Positions 8,605 to 20,800 are shown, counted from the first letter of the stretch. The stretch is 64,000 nucleotides of DNA from JBJXGV01 sp046160485 (GCA_046160485.1 JBJXGV010000028.1:248001-312000); one strand, 5' to 3'. A program made the numbers and translations. Notes: generated from the sequence alone by a model not told the origin.

Positions 8605-9389
8605 CGCTTGAGCTGGTTGACGACGCTCAACATGTCGTCGCTCGTCTGAATCGACTTCGAGTTGATCTCGTACGCGCGCTGCGCGGTGATGAGCGCGATC
8701 ATCTCCTCAACGACCTGCACGTTCGACATTTCGAGATATCCCGAGGCGATCGTGCCCGTCCCGTCTTGCCCAGGCGCCGCGAGAATTTCGTCGCCCGACG
8801 CGCCGGTCTTGCGATAGAGGTTGCGGCCCATCGCTTCGAGTCCCGCGGGATTCACGAAACGCGCGAGTTCGATCTGCGCAAGCTCCTGCGGGTCCGTCTC
8901 GCCCGCGATGCGCGCGGTGATGCGCCCCTCCGCGTCGATCGCGATCGCCTGCGCTTCCGCCGGAACCGTCACGGCGGGCTCGAGCGGATATCCGTCCGAC
9001 GTCACCATCGATCCGTTGCCGTCGAGCTTGAAGCTGCCGTCACGCGTGTAGCCGATCTCGCCCGACGGCAGCGTCACCTTGAAGAAGCCGGCGCCTTCGA
9101 CCGTCATGTCGAGCGGGTTGCCCGTCTCCACGGTATTGCCCTGGCTGTGATACTTCTGCGTCGCGGTGAGGCGCGATCCGTGTCCCACCTGCACACCGAC
9201 GGGCACGCGCGCCGCCGCCGAGCCGGAGGCTCCCGTCGCGCCGACGCTTTGGTAGAGCAGATCCTGAAACTCCGGGCGCGATCTCTTGTAGCCGGGCGTG
9301 TTGACGTTCGCGAGATTGTTCGCGATCGCATCGACGGTGAGTTGCTGCGCGATCATTCCGGTCGCGGACGTGGCGAGCGCTCTGAGCAT
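8601..9389 (-). CDS. flgG: Flagellar distal rod protein FlgG
   Basis: FlgG builds the distal rod that crosses periplasm and rings. The sequence is canonical over its full 262 residues: LRALATSATGMIAQQ, then NNLANVNTPGYKRSRPEFQDLLYQ, MTVEGAGFFKV, GYTRDGSFKLDGNG, and the C-terminal LEMSNVQVVEEMIALITAQRAYEINSKSIQTSDDML. An AAGAGGAGAG stretch precedes the ATG. It lies 48 bases after flgF, and its stop overlaps flgA. Confidence 0.97.
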   Translation of the reverse strand: MLRALATSATGMIAQQLTVDAIANNLANVNTPGYKRSRPEFQDLLYQSVGATGASGSAAARVPVGVQVGHGSRLTATQKYHSQGNTVETGNPLDMTVEGAGFFKVTLPSGEIGYTRDGSFKLDGNGSMVTSDGYPLEPAVTVPAEAQAIAIDAEGRITARIAGETDPQELAQIELARFVNPAGLEAMGRNLYRKTGASGDEILAAPGQDGTGTIASGYLEMSNVQVVEEMIALITAQRAYEINSKSIQTSDDMLSVVNQLKR

Positions 9390-9437
9390 CTTTACTCTCC
9401 TCTTGTGACGGGTCGGCGCCGTAGCGCGCCGGGCGCG

Positions 9438-10157
9438 TTACGCGACGCGGCCGACTTGATTGACGGCGCTGTCGAGCAGTTCGTCCGCCGTCATGATCGA
9501 TTTCGAATTCGCTTGATAGCTTCGGAATGCCTCGACGAGCGTGACCATTTCGCGGATCGCGCTCACGTTGGAGCCTTCGAGAAAACCTTGGAGGATGGAA
9601 CTGTCGGCCGGCGCCGCGGCCTCGCCATCGGCCGGCATTTCGAGCCGCCCCTCGCCGGCCTTCCGCAGCACGGCGCCGGGCTTCGTGTTCGCAAGCCGAA
9701 CCGTGTTGACCGTCGCACCGGCAACGCTCACCTCGCCGTTCGGCGACACGGTGAACTCGTCGGACTCGACGGTGATCGGCCCGCTCTCTCCCATCAGCCG
9801 CTCGCCGCTGGCACTCGTCAGCTCGCCGTTCGCGTTGCGCGTGAACGACCCGGCGCGAGTCAGGAAGCTCTCGCCGTCTTTCTCGACGACGAAGAAGCCC
9901 TCGCCTCGAATCGCAAGGTCGCCTCGGCCGCCGGTCGGCTCGATCGCACCGCCGTCGAGCATGACGGCCGTCTCCACGCGGCCGAGGCGCAGCGGCCCGC
10001 GTGTGATCCCAGGCTCGCCTGCGCCGGCCTCGCGTGCGGTGACGAGGTCACGCCGAAAACCCGTGGTCGCCGCGTTCGCGAGATTGTTCGCCGTGACTTC
10101 TTGCAGAAGTTCGATCCGCGCCATCGCGGCGCCAGCGGAATAGACACCTTGCGTCAT
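9438..10157 (-). CDS. flgF: Flagellar proximal rod-type protein FlgF
   Basis: FlgF is the proximal rod subunit and a paralogue of FlgG. Visible signatures are TANNLANAATTGFRRD, AIRGEGFFVVEKDGESFLTRAGSFTRNANGEL, and the C-terminal LEGSNVSAIREMVTLVEAFRSYQANSKSIMTADELLDSAVNQVGRVA. The ATG at 10157 is preferred; upstream in-frame codons (to 10193) overlap the sigma-54 promoter, while the predicted start of transcription near 10178 leaves a short leader containing AAAGGAG. A GTG at 10166 is a possible alternative. It is the first gene of the flagellar operon seen here. Confidence 0.93.
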   Translation of the reverse strand: MTQGVYSAGAAMARIELLQEVTANNLANAATTGFRRDLVTAREAGAGEPGITRGPLRLGRVETAVMLDGGAIEPTGGRGDLAIRGEGFFVVEKDGESFLTRAGSFTRNANGELTSASGERLMGESGPITVESDEFTVSPNGEVSVAGATVNTVRLANTKPGAVLRKAGEGRLEMPADGEAAAPADSSILQGFLEGSNVSAIREMVTLVEAFRSYQANSKSIMTADELLDSAVNQVGRVA

Positions 10158-10188
10158 CGAGTTCACCGCTCCTTTCGAAACGGTGAAC

Positions 10189-10204
10189 TGCAATGGGCGT
10201 GCCT
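10189..10204 (-). promoter_or_regulatory. Sigma-54 promoter for the flgF operon
   Basis: Read on the minus strand the site is AGGCACGCCCATTGCA, matching the -24/-12 consensus (TGGCACG-N4-TTGCA) at nearly every position, with exactly ten bases between the invariant GG and GC. Transcription would start near 10178, about 20 bases before the flgF ATG. Sigma-54 control of rod, hook and ring genes is well known in other flagellated bacteria. Confidence 0.85.
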
Positions 10205-10318
10205 TCGAGCGCAGCGCCGTGAAGTGCGATGTCGGAAGGCTTTAGACTCGGCGACGCGAGGGGCGCGTGCCGTGCGAAGCGGAAGAAGTTGCCGGGCGGG
10301 AAAGTGTTGCCGCGCGCC

Positions 10319-10717
10319 CTACGCGCCCATCTCCGCTTCGACGAGATCGCGAATGTAACGCACGAGGGACTTCTTGCTCTCGTCCTCGAGCCCCAAGAAC
10401 GCGCACGCGATTTCGCACTCGGGGCGCGCGGGATCCGGCTTCTCGGGTGTGGCGCGCACGACGATGGCGTCGACCTTGACGAGCTGCGTCTTGACGTCCT
10501 TCTTCTTGCCGCGGATCGGAAGCAAGAGAGTGAGCTGGAGCTTCGTCAATACCGGGATATGGTGATTCACCCGGCAGTAGATTCCGCCGAGCGAGATGTT
10601 GCGGCTTTGCGACACGATCGTGCCCTGCGGAAGAACGCCATCGCGATCGGCGACTTGGACCGCGAACTCCGCATCGAGTCTTTGGTGGGTCCGTCTATCG
10701 TCCTTTTCGCTGGCCAT
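10319..10717 (-). CDS. PilZ-domain protein (c-di-GMP receptor)
   Basis: A 132-residue, single-domain PilZ protein. The c-di-GMP binding elements are both present: the RxxxR-type motif (RRTHQRLDAEF) near the N-terminus and the D/NxSxxG motif as SRNISLGGIYC about 25 residues later. PilZ proteins bind c-di-GMP and alter motility, exopolysaccharide or gene expression. An AAGGAGA site precedes the ATG. It lies 21 bases after the dehydrogenase gene and directly before the flagellar operon promoter, so a motility role such as flagellar braking is plausible but inferred. The C-terminal helix (SKKSLVRYIRDLVEAEM) is typical of the family. Confidence 0.9.
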   Translation of the reverse strand: MASEKDDRRTHQRLDAEFAVQVADRDGVLPQGTIVSQSRNISLGGIYCRVNHHIPVLTKLQLTLLLPIRGKKKDVKTQLVKVDAIVVRATPEKPDPARPECEIACAFLGLEDESKKSLVRYIRDLVEAEMGA

Positions 10718-10738
10718 TTCTCTCTTCTCTCCTTTTGC

Positions 10739-11668
10739 TCAGTTGACCGGGGCTCGCAGAATCTCGACGACGCGGCGCGCCACCTCGATCCCCGCCCTCT
10801 CTTGCGCCTCTTTCGTGGAAGCGCCGATGTGCGGGCAGACGATCACCCTCGGATCACTCGTGATGTCGGACCGTTCGGGCGGCTCCATCTCGAATACGTC
10901 GAGCGCCGCGCCGGCGAGACGCCCGCCGCGGAGCGCCGCAAGAAGCGCCGCCTCGTCGACGATGCCCCCGCGCGACACGTTGAGAAGAAATGCACCCGTC
11001 TTCATTCTCTCGAACGCGTCGACGCTGATCAGATAACGCGTCTCGTCGCTTAAGGGAATGTGAATCGAAATAATATCGGCTGTTTCGAGAAGCGCCTTGA
11101 GCGGCGCCACGGTTGCCGGCGACCCGGCGGCCGCGGCGGGCGGGAGGTAAGGATCATGGTAGATGACGTCCATGCCGAACGCGCGGGCGCGCAAAGCAAC
11201 CTCACGGCCGATGTTTCCGAGACCGATCAGGCCGAGCGTTTTGCCGCTGAGCTCGGAACCCATGAAGCGGCTCCGCTCCCATTTGCCCGCGCGAACGGAA
11301 GCGTCGGCCTCGGGGATGCGGCGAACGAGCGAAATCATGAGGCCCAGTGTCAGTTCAGCGACGGAAACCGCGCTGGCGCCCGCGGCGGAGACCACTGCCA
11401 CTCCCCGCTCGCGCGCCGCCGCTACGTCGATGTTGTCGAGGCCGACGCCGCAGCGGCCGATGACGCGAAGCGCCGCGCCGCGCGCGATGACGTCGCGCGT
11501 CACCTTCGTGCGGCTGCGAACAACAAGCGCGTGGAAATCGGGAATGCGGTCGAGAAGTTCGTGCGCGTTGATCGTGTCGGCCACGGCGACTTCAAACCGC
11601 CCGCCGTCGCGAAGAATTTCGAGACCCGAGGAAGAGAGGGAATCAGCGACTAAGGAGCGCATCGTCAC
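10739..11668 (-). CDS. serA: D-2-hydroxyacid dehydrogenase, phosphoglycerate dehydrogenase type
   Basis: An NAD-dependent 2-hydroxyacid dehydrogenase closest in pattern to 3-phosphoglycerate dehydrogenase, the first step of serine synthesis. Seen: VVRSRTKVTRDVI, GRCGVGLDNIDVAAA, the Rossmann motif GLIGLGNIGREVALRA, LLNVSRGGIVDEAAL with catalytic Arg and the following Glu region, and the catalytic His in VCPHIGASTKEAQ. At 309 residues it has no C-terminal ACT domain, like the short SerA forms, so serine feedback would be absent or different. The start is GTG 11668 or ATG 11662; the ribosome site is weak. It precedes pilZ by 21 bases, so the two are probably co-transcribed. Other 2-hydroxyacid substrates cannot be excluded. 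Confidence 0.85.
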   Translation of the reverse strand: MTMRSLVADSLSSSGLEILRDGGRFEVAVADTINAHELLDRIPDFHALVVRSRTKVTRDVIARGAALRVIGRCGVGLDNIDVAAARERGVAVVSAAGASAVSVAELTLGLMISLVRRIPEADASVRAGKWERSRFMGSELSGKTLGLIGLGNIGREVALRARAFGMDVIYHDPYLPPAAAAGSPATVAPLKALLETADIISIHIPLSDETRYLISVDAFERMKTGAFLLNVSRGGIVDEAALLAALRGGRLAGAALDVFEMEPPERSDITSDPRVIVCPHIGASTKEAQERAGIEVARRVVEILRAPVN

Positions 11669-11761
11669 CGCCGCGCCCCCGTGCCGGCTACGAGGCGTGT
11701 TCGCCGCGTGCCGCTCTTCGCTCCGTCGTACGATGTGCCGAACATTCGCGCGAAACTAGCA

Positions 11762-13258
11762 TCACGCCGCGCTCTCGTCCACTTCGATCTCTTCGAAGTC
11801 CGTCCCGTCGTGGGAGAGGAGCTTCGTCTTGCCGTCGACGACCGTGCGAAGGAAGACCGGGCGGCGCCACAGAGTGCAGAGGTTCCGAAGCGTGTCGCGC
11901 GCGTGATCGAGCCGAAGGTCGACTCCGTCGTGCCGGTGATTGAGGAGGAGTTCTCCGCGGTTGCGATGATTCGCGTCTTCGACGGCGACGTACGGCTGCC
12001 CAAAATTCGTGAGCATCGAAAGGATCTGCTCTTTGACGCGCTTGCCCGAGCGGTCTTCGATCTCGTATTGCCCCTTCTTCTCATTCCATCGGTAGCTGAA
12101 GAGGCGGTGCTTTTCGCAGAACTCCGGCGTGAGAAACGTGTCGACGAAGCTGATGTCGTTGAAGATGCGCCGCACCTCGAAGATCTTCTCACGGCCGAGC
12201 CCGAGCGAAAGGTCCCAGGCGGCCTTCTCTTTCAGACCCGCGCACTCGTCGTACGCCCGGCCGAAGCGGCCGTGATCCCAGCGCTCCTCGATGTCGCGAA
12301 ATATCTCGAGACCTAGCTTGTACGGATTGAGTTGCCCAGGCTGCACCGCGACCGTTCCGGAGTGATGGTCGGCGTAGTCGATCAGTTCCGAGCCGTCGAC
12401 GATCTTCTCCGTCATCATCTTCGAGTGCCAGTAGGTCGCCCAGCCTTCATTCATGATCTTCGTCTGAGCCTGGGGCGCGAAGTAATACGCCTCCTCGCGA
12501 ATCATTCCGAGGATGTCGCGCTCCCACTCCTCCATCGGCGCGTTCTCGAGCAGAAACAGCAGAACGTCCTTCTCCGGCTCGGGCGGAAAGCGGCGCAGCA
12601 TTTTCTCGCGCTCCTCGCGACGCAGCCGCTCCTCTTCGAGCGCGCTCGCGGGGTTCACATAGCGATCCATGTAGCCTTTGCTGCGAATTTTCGTACTCGC
12701 GCCTTCATCGTCATTCGCCGCCCCGGGGCCGGCCGATCCAGTGCCACGCCGCTTGATAAACGGCGAATGGTAGTCGATGAGGTTCTCGATCGAGAGACAC
12801 GCGTCGAGGAACGACTCGACGCGATCCTCGCCGTGCCTCTCGGCGTAGCGGCGGATGCGCGACGAATGATTCGCCATCTCGTCGATCATCTTTCTGTTGG
12901 TTTTCGAGAACCAGAGGTTGTTCTTGAAGAAGTCGCAGTGCGCGTAGACGTGCGCCATGACGAGCTTCTGGTCGACGACGTCGTTGCACTCGAGGAGGTA
13001 CGCGTAACACGGATCGTTGTTGATCACCATCTCGTAGATCTTCTGCAACCCGTACGCGTAGCCCTTCTGCATCGACTCGTATTCCATCCCGAACCGCCAG
13101 TGCGGGTAGCGTGACGGAAATCCGCCGAATGACGCGATCTCGTTCATCTGGTCGTAGTCGAGAACCTCGAAACGCGTCTCAAAGAAGTCGAGCCCGTAGC
13201 CGCGCGCGACGGCTTCGATCCGGTCGCGTTCGCGCCGCAAGTTGTCGGGAAGCTGCAT
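11762..13258 (-). CDS. spoVR: SpoVR family protein
   Basis: SpoVR/YcgB proteins are conserved partners of PrkA and the DUF444 protein; their biochemical activity is not established. Family motifs include GLDFFETRFEVLDYDQMNEIASFGGFPSRYPHWRFGMEY, GYAYGLQKIYEMVINNDPCYAYL, VMAHVYAHCDFFKNN, and MNEGWATYWHSKMM. The 498-residue length is normal. An in-frame region upstream of 13258 is open but does not resemble the family, and starts inside the previous gene; the ATG at 13258 follows the DUF444 stop by four bases. Third gene of the prkA operon. Confidence 0.93.
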   Translation of the reverse strand: MQLPDNLRRERDRIEAVARGYGLDFFETRFEVLDYDQMNEIASFGGFPSRYPHWRFGMEYESMQKGYAYGLQKIYEMVINNDPCYAYLLECNDVVDQKLVMAHVYAHCDFFKNNLWFSKTNRKMIDEMANHSSRIRRYAERHGEDRVESFLDACLSIENLIDYHSPFIKRRGTGSAGPGAANDDEGASTKIRSKGYMDRYVNPASALEEERLRREEREKMLRRFPPEPEKDVLLFLLENAPMEEWERDILGMIREEAYYFAPQAQTKIMNEGWATYWHSKMMTEKIVDGSELIDYADHHSGTVAVQPGQLNPYKLGLEIFRDIEERWDHGRFGRAYDECAGLKEKAAWDLSLGLGREKIFEVRRIFNDISFVDTFLTPEFCEKHRLFSYRWNEKKGQYEIEDRSGKRVKEQILSMLTNFGQPYVAVEDANHRNRGELLLNHRHDGVDLRLDHARDTLRNLCTLWRRPVFLRTVVDGKTKLLSHDGTDFEEIEVDESAA

Positions 13259-13262
13259 CGCG

Positions 13263-14348
13263 CTACCGTCCCGTCCCGAGGAAGTCACGGATCGAATCGA
13301 GGATTGCGTCCTTCGATCGAATCTCGGAGAGGAGCAGGTTCTCCGCATCGCTCATGCTCTCGCGCAGGTCACGGATGAATTGCCCGCTCCCGTACATGCT
13401 CTTCACCTGTCCGTAGCAAAACGCGTTCACGCGGGGAAGCAGGCTCGACTTCAAGATCTCGAGGCAGAGCTCCGTATCGCCGCCGCCCCAGTTGTCGCCG
13501 TCCGTGAAATGAAACGGGTAGATGTTCCATTCGTAGGGCGAGAAGTGGTCGTCGATCATCTTCGAGGCGAGCGAGTATGCCGATGAGATCTTCGTGCCGC
13601 CGCTTTCGCGCGTGCGGAAGAACGTGTCGCGATCGACTTCATGCGCAACGGCGTCGTGAACGATGTAGCGCTTCTCGAGCCGCTTGTATTGGCGCGAGAG
13701 CCACGTGTCGATCCAGAACGCCTCGATCCGAACGATCTCTTTCTGTTCGTCGCCCATCGACCCCGACACATCCATCATGTAGATGATCACGGCCGCCGAC
13801 TCCGGCTCCGGTGTTTTCTTCCAGGAGAGGTAGCGTCGGTCTTCGCGCTCTGGGACGACGCGCGGGCTCGCCGGGTTGTACGTGCCCATCATGATCTGGC
13901 GCTTCAGCGCGGCTTTGTAGGTTTTCTTGACGTGACGCAGCGACTCCGGCCCGATAGAGCGAATCGACGTGTACTTGTTGCGGGCCGAATCGAGATTGCG
14001 CTTGCCGCGCGGCTCGATGCGCGGAAGTCCGAGGGCCTCGCCGAGAATGGTCGCCAGTTCGTCGAGCGAGACGTCGACCTCGAGAATGTGGTCGCCCGCG
14101 TCTGCCCCGGCTTCGCCCACTTCGATCGGCTGGCCTTCTTCGCCCTCGCCTTGGCCGATTCCGCCGGAGCCGCGACGCCCGTGACGAAACTGCGGCACCT
14201 CGATCTGCGGAATCGGGATCGAAATCAGATCCTTCCCCTGCCGGCCGATCAACTCGCCCTTCGAAACGTATTTCCGCAGCTCTTTCTTGATGTGTCCGCG
14301 GATGATCTTCTTGAAGCGGTTGTGGTCCCGCTCGATGCGCAGAACCAT
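13263..14348 (-). CDS. DUF444 (YeaH-type) von Willebrand factor A domain protein
   Basis: A 361-residue member of the DUF444/YeaH family, always linked with PrkA and SpoVR in this module. It starts MVLRIERDHNRFKKIIRGHIKKEL, has the basic-then-Gly-rich linker (GRRGSGGIGQGEGEEG), and a vWA-like domain with the MIDAS motif DVSGSMGDEQKE and a downstream TKISSAY threonine. The E. coli yeaGH operon is induced by nitrogen starvation and stress. The ATG at 14348 is 14 bases after the prkA stop; longer readings of this frame run into prkA and are not family-like. Confidence 0.93.
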   Translation of the reverse strand: MVLRIERDHNRFKKIIRGHIKKELRKYVSKGELIGRQGKDLISIPIPQIEVPQFRHGRRGSGGIGQGEGEEGQPIEVGEAGADAGDHILEVDVSLDELATILGEALGLPRIEPRGKRNLDSARNKYTSIRSIGPESLRHVKKTYKAALKRQIMMGTYNPASPRVVPEREDRRYLSWKKTPEPESAAVIIYMMDVSGSMGDEQKEIVRIEAFWIDTWLSRQYKRLEKRYIVHDAVAHEVDRDTFFRTRESGGTKISSAYSLASKMIDDHFSPYEWNIYPFHFTDGDNWGGGDTELCLEILKSSLLPRVNAFCYGQVKSMYGSGQFIRDLRESMSDAENLLLSEIRSKDAILDSIRDFLGTGR

Positions 14349-14362
14349 ATTGGCTCGCCGCC

Positions 14363-16414
<2,052 letters not shown>

Positions 16415-16457
16415 GATACGTCCTCCGCGCTGACTACGCCGAATAGATCCGCTGACA

Positions 16458-16478
16458 TTTCTCTCATCGACAGAGAAA
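16458..16478 (-). promoter_or_regulatory. Perfect inverted repeat in the prkA leader
   Basis: Seven-base arms TTTCTCT and AGAGAAA separated by a seven-base loop lie 44 bases upstream of the prkA GTG. It could form an RNA hairpin in the 5' leader or be an operator for a dimeric regulator. The 285-base gap 16415-16699 between prkA and pfkA holds the divergent promoters; no convincing sigma-54 site was found in it. Confidence 0.4.
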
Positions 16479-16699
16479 CACGGAAACTTAATCTTGTGCC
16501 TGCGTCGATGTTCCGGCGCCAGACCGGGTCGGAGAGCGCCGGATGTCGGGGCGACGAACGCCAGCAATATAGTCAGCGTGATCGAGCCGCGTCAACGAGA
16601 GGGCCGGCCGCGGGGCCGCGCAAACACTCGCTTTGCGCCGCTTCCGACAATTTGATAGCCTGCGCGCTTGCCACTCCCGAACCTGGAGGTCGAACTCAC

Positions 16700-17788
16700 A
16701 TGTCCCAGACCATCGCAGTGCTCACCGGCGGGGGCGACTGCCCCGGCCTCAACGCGGCGATCCGCGCGGTCGTGAAGACAGCAACGATCCGCTACGGCTA
16801 CGAGGTCGTCGGTATCGAACGCGGTTTCGACGGCCTCGTCGAAGGAACGAAGCCGCGGCGCCTCAGGCCACACGAGGTCCGAGGCATACTGTCGCGCGGC
16901 GGCACAATTCTCGGCACCGCGAACCGCGGCAATCCGTTCGCGTATCCGGTGACGGTGCGCGGCAAAACGACGCTGAAAGACATGTCCGGCGTCATCTCGC
17001 GGCGCCTTCGTGCGCTGCGGCTGCGCGGGCTCATCGTCATCGGCGGCGACGGGTCGCTCAACATCGCCGCCGAACTCGCGCGGCTCGGGCTGCCGATCGT
17101 CGGCATCCCCAAGACCATCGACAACGACCTCGATGCCACGGACACAACGTTCGGATTCTCCTCGGCCGTCGTCACGGCTACCGAAGCGATCGACAAACTG
17201 CATACGACCGCCGAGAGCCACCACCGCGTCATGGTGCTCGAGGTGATGGGACGCGACGCGGGGTGGATCGCGCTGCATTCCGGCATCGCCGGCGGTGCCG
17301 ACGTCATTCTGATTCCGGAGATCCCGTTCGATTTGAGCGCCGTCATCGCGAAGATTCGCGCTCGAGCGCGTCTGAGTTCGCGTTTTTCCATCGTGGTGGT
17401 CGCGGAGGGCGCGCGAGCGCGCGGCGGGAAGCGAGTCGTCCAAGCCAGCGCGCGCCAGACGCACGGACTCGACCGGCTCGGGGGCATCGGCGAGTGGGTC
17501 ACGAACCAGCTCGCTACCGAGGCAGGGCTCGAGACCCGTGTGACCGTACTGGGGCATCTGCAGCGCGGCGGCAGCCCGACGATGGCGGACCGGCTCCTGG
17601 CGACACGCTTCGGCGTCCACGCCGTGGATCTGATTGCTCGCGGGCGCTTCGGGCGCATGGTGTGCCTGCGCGGGCGCGTCATGGACTCCGTGCCGATCAA
17701 AGACGCCGTCCGGCGGCAAAAACTCGTGCCGACGAACGGGGAACTCGTCCGCGTCGCCGAGGCGATGGGGATTTCTTTCGGGCGCTAG
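16700..17788 (+). CDS. pfkA: 6-phosphofructokinase, group III type
   Basis: Phosphorylates fructose-6-phosphate in glycolysis. The 362-residue sequence begins AVLTGGGDCPGLNAAIRAVVK and has the substrate motif GIPKTIDNDLDATDTTFGF and MGRDAGWIALHSG. In the position that separates phosphoryl donors the sequence is IVIGGDGSL (Gly, as in ATP enzymes) while the second is PKTIDND (Lys, as in PPi enzymes). This Gly/Lys combination is typical of the group III, mixed-substrate clade; Gly favours ATP, but PPi use is possible. TGGAGGT lies eleven bases upstream of the ATG. It is divergent from prkA. Confidence 0.93.
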   Translation: MSQTIAVLTGGGDCPGLNAAIRAVVKTATIRYGYEVVGIERGFDGLVEGTKPRRLRPHEVRGILSRGGTILGTANRGNPFAYPVTVRGKTTLKDMSGVISRRLRALRLRGLIVIGGDGSLNIAAELARLGLPIVGIPKTIDNDLDATDTTFGFSSAVVTATEAIDKLHTTAESHHRVMVLEVMGRDAGWIALHSGIAGGADVILIPEIPFDLSAVIAKIRARARLSSRFSIVVVAEGARARGGKRVVQASARQTHGLDRLGGIGEWVTNQLATEAGLETRVTVLGHLQRGGSPTMADRLLATRFGVHAVDLIARGRFGRMVCLRGRVMDSVPIKDAVRRQKLVPTNGELVRVAEAMGISFGR

Positions 17789-17849
17789 ACGCCGAGCTTC
17801 CGCGATTGCGCGGCGCACCACGCGCGCTGCTTTGTTAGAATCGTCGGCG

Positions 17850-20800
17850 ATGCGAGCCTTGCGCTATGCCGTGATCGTCGCCGGGGCGGTTGGGTTTGGC
17901 GCTGCGACCGCCACGAACGCCTCGGAGGTCGCGAATCTCGCGCTCCGTGGCACCCTGCGCCCGTCTGCCGAGGTCCGTTACGGCGATGTCTGGGGCGCGG
18001 GCAACCTACTCCTCCTCACCACGTATCAGCCCGCCCAGTCCGAAAGTAACGGGCTCTATGTCATCGACGCGTCGAATCCCGACTCGCTTTCGCTTTCAGG
18101 GTTTCTCCCGACGACTCTTTCGCTGCGCGATGTCACGGCGGCGGACACGCTCTGCTTGCTCTCGTTCGAGTCCGGCTACTCTTCCGCGGACCCGGCAGTG
18201 ATGCTGGTTTCGATCGCCGATCCCTCCGCGCCCCGGACTCTCGGTACGTTTCGATCCGACTCGGTCGACCTCGCGCACAATGCGTGGCTCGCACCGCCTT
18301 ACGCGTATCTTGCGAGCAGCCGTACCGGCGACCTCCGCATCATCGACTTCTCGGACCCCGCCGAGCCTGTGGAGGTCGGTCGCTGGGCGACGAATCGGGA
18401 GGGCCATTACCTCCACGACGTTCTCGTGAGCGATTCGCTCGCCTATCTTTGTTATTGGGAGGATGGATTGGTCATTCTCTCCGTCGCCGATCCCGCGAAC
18501 CCCTATGAGGTCGGGCGCTTTTCGTACCCGCTGGCGCGAACACATTCGGTGGCGCTGTCGAGCGACGGAAAGACGGCGTACGTCGCCGACGAGATTTTTA
18601 CGGCCCCCTATGGGGGACTCCGCGTGCTCGATATCTCCGACCCGAGCGCGATCGTCGAAGTCGCCACGTGGAGGTGCCCCGGAGCGGACGACACGATCCA
18701 CAACGTCTTCACCCGAGGCGATCGGCTCTTCGTTTCGTACTACACGTGTGGAATTCGCGTGCTCGACATTTCGTCGCCGCTCGCTCCGCGGGAGATCGCC
18801 TATCACGATGTCGACGAACCCGGCGAACCGTCTGGCGGCTTCTGGGGCGTCTACCCCGCCACGGATTCCACCGGCATCGTTTACGCAAGCCACATCGAGA
18901 AAGGCGCGTTCGTCTTCGAGCAGCGAACGTTTCGATCGTTGAACGTCGGAGCGGGCGGTGCGGCGGAGTACGCGAGTATCTCCGCCGCGATGAGCGTCGC
19001 TGGGCCCGGTGACACCATTCGCGTCGCGCCAGGTGTCTTCCGGGAGAATGTCGTGCTGCGCGCGGGCGTAACCCTCGAGGGAAGCGGAACGGAGGTGACT
19101 CTACTCGACGGCGGCGACACGGGCCGGCCACTCACGATCGGAGCGAGCGACCCGACGACGCGTGTCGCGCGCCTAACGTTGCTCGGCGGCCGCCCGCCGG
19201 AGAGCGAGGGCGGAGGGGCGCTTCTGCTGACGGGTTCGCAAGCGGTCCTCGAAGACATCGTGATCGCGGGCAACTCCGCCGGCGGCGACGGCGGCGGCGC
19301 GCTCATCGAAGGCGGGGCGCCTGAGTTTCGCGGCGTCCGCTTCGCATCCAATCGTGCGCGGCGCGGAGGCGCGGTCGCGATCGCGCCCGGAATCGTGACG
19401 GCGTCGGTGCCGCGATTCGTCGATTGCGAGTTTTTCGACAACGAGGCCGTCGAAGGGGGCGGCGCGATCTTCAGCAATGCGCCGACACCGATCGCCCTCG
19501 TGAGGGCGGTCATCGCGCGCAACCACGCGCAGCGCGGGGGCGCGATCGCGGGTGACGTCGCCTATTTCGATCTGACGAACTGCGTGGCCGCGTGGAATCG
19601 AGCCACGATCGCAGGGGGCGCGTTCGCTTCCGACGTCACATACTTTCGCGCTCAGAACTGCGTGATCGCGAACAACAGCGCGCCGGATGGAGCCGCGGTC
19701 GCAGGCGAAGGCGCCGTCAGCGTTGCGGCCGAGTTCTACGATACCGTCGTGAGCGGCAACGCGGGCGCGACGACGTTTCATGCGGCGGGGTTGGCGGACG
19801 TCGTCTACTCGTCCTGCGATTTCTTCGGGAATACCGGCGCTTTGACCGGCGGAACGTTTCCGGCGCCCGACACGTCGGGCGGCAACACCTTCGACGACCC
19901 GCGATTCGTGAATCCCGCGCGGGAGGCGCTCGACTTCCTTCCCGGCATTGGTTCGGCGCTGATCGACGCGGGAGGCCGCGCCGTCCCTGGAGTCGATCGC
20001 GACTCGACCGCGGTCGACATCGGCATCGGCGGCGGCCCAGAAAGCGGTTGGATCGCGCCGCGCCTCCCGTCGCGGCTCGACGCCGTTCCGCTCGACAACT
20101 ACGACATCGGAATCGAGTGGACCGGGGCTTCCACCGAATACTCTCGGGTCGTGATTTTCCGCGACAGCGATGACAGCGTCCCGATCGAAGACGCCCAACG
20201 GGTCGGTGCTTTCACGCCATACGACTTCGACTTTGACCGCGCGCGCACCGGCATCGTCGACACGGCTCTCTCGCCATCCGACACGCTCGTTTACTACCGC
20301 GCCGTTCCCGCCGACGACGCAGGGCACTCGGGGAGCGCTGGGACCGCGTTCAGCGCCGTGCCGCGCAATCTTGCTCCGGATGTTTCACTCTCGTTGCGCC
20401 TTCCACAGACGAGCACGGACGCGATCGACTCGCTCGAAGTTCGCTTCCAGATCATCGATGAGATCGACAGCGTCGCGCTCTTCGTCGACGGCGAACTGCA
20501 TGCGCTTCAGATAGACAGGAAGACGCGAAGCCGCGTCGACGGGCGGGCGGCTTTTCGCGTCGGCACGGGCCCAATGGTCGTCTTCCTTCGCGCCATCGAC
20601 GTTTTCGGGGCGGCGAGTGCGGACTCGCTACGCGGCGAACTCCTCCAGGTCTCGGACTCGCTTCCCCGCAACGCGTTCACCGCCGACCGAACGATGGGAA
20701 TTGCGCTGGCAAGTCCCGGCTCACAGTTGTTTCTGTGGGCCAGCGCCCTTGATTCCCCTGATTTACCGAACGGAATGAGACCCCTCTCGCGAGGGTTCAC

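Noticed and set aside
19173..20327. Minus-strand frame across the exported propeller protein
   Set aside because: Arg/Asp-rich mirror frame with no recognisable fold.
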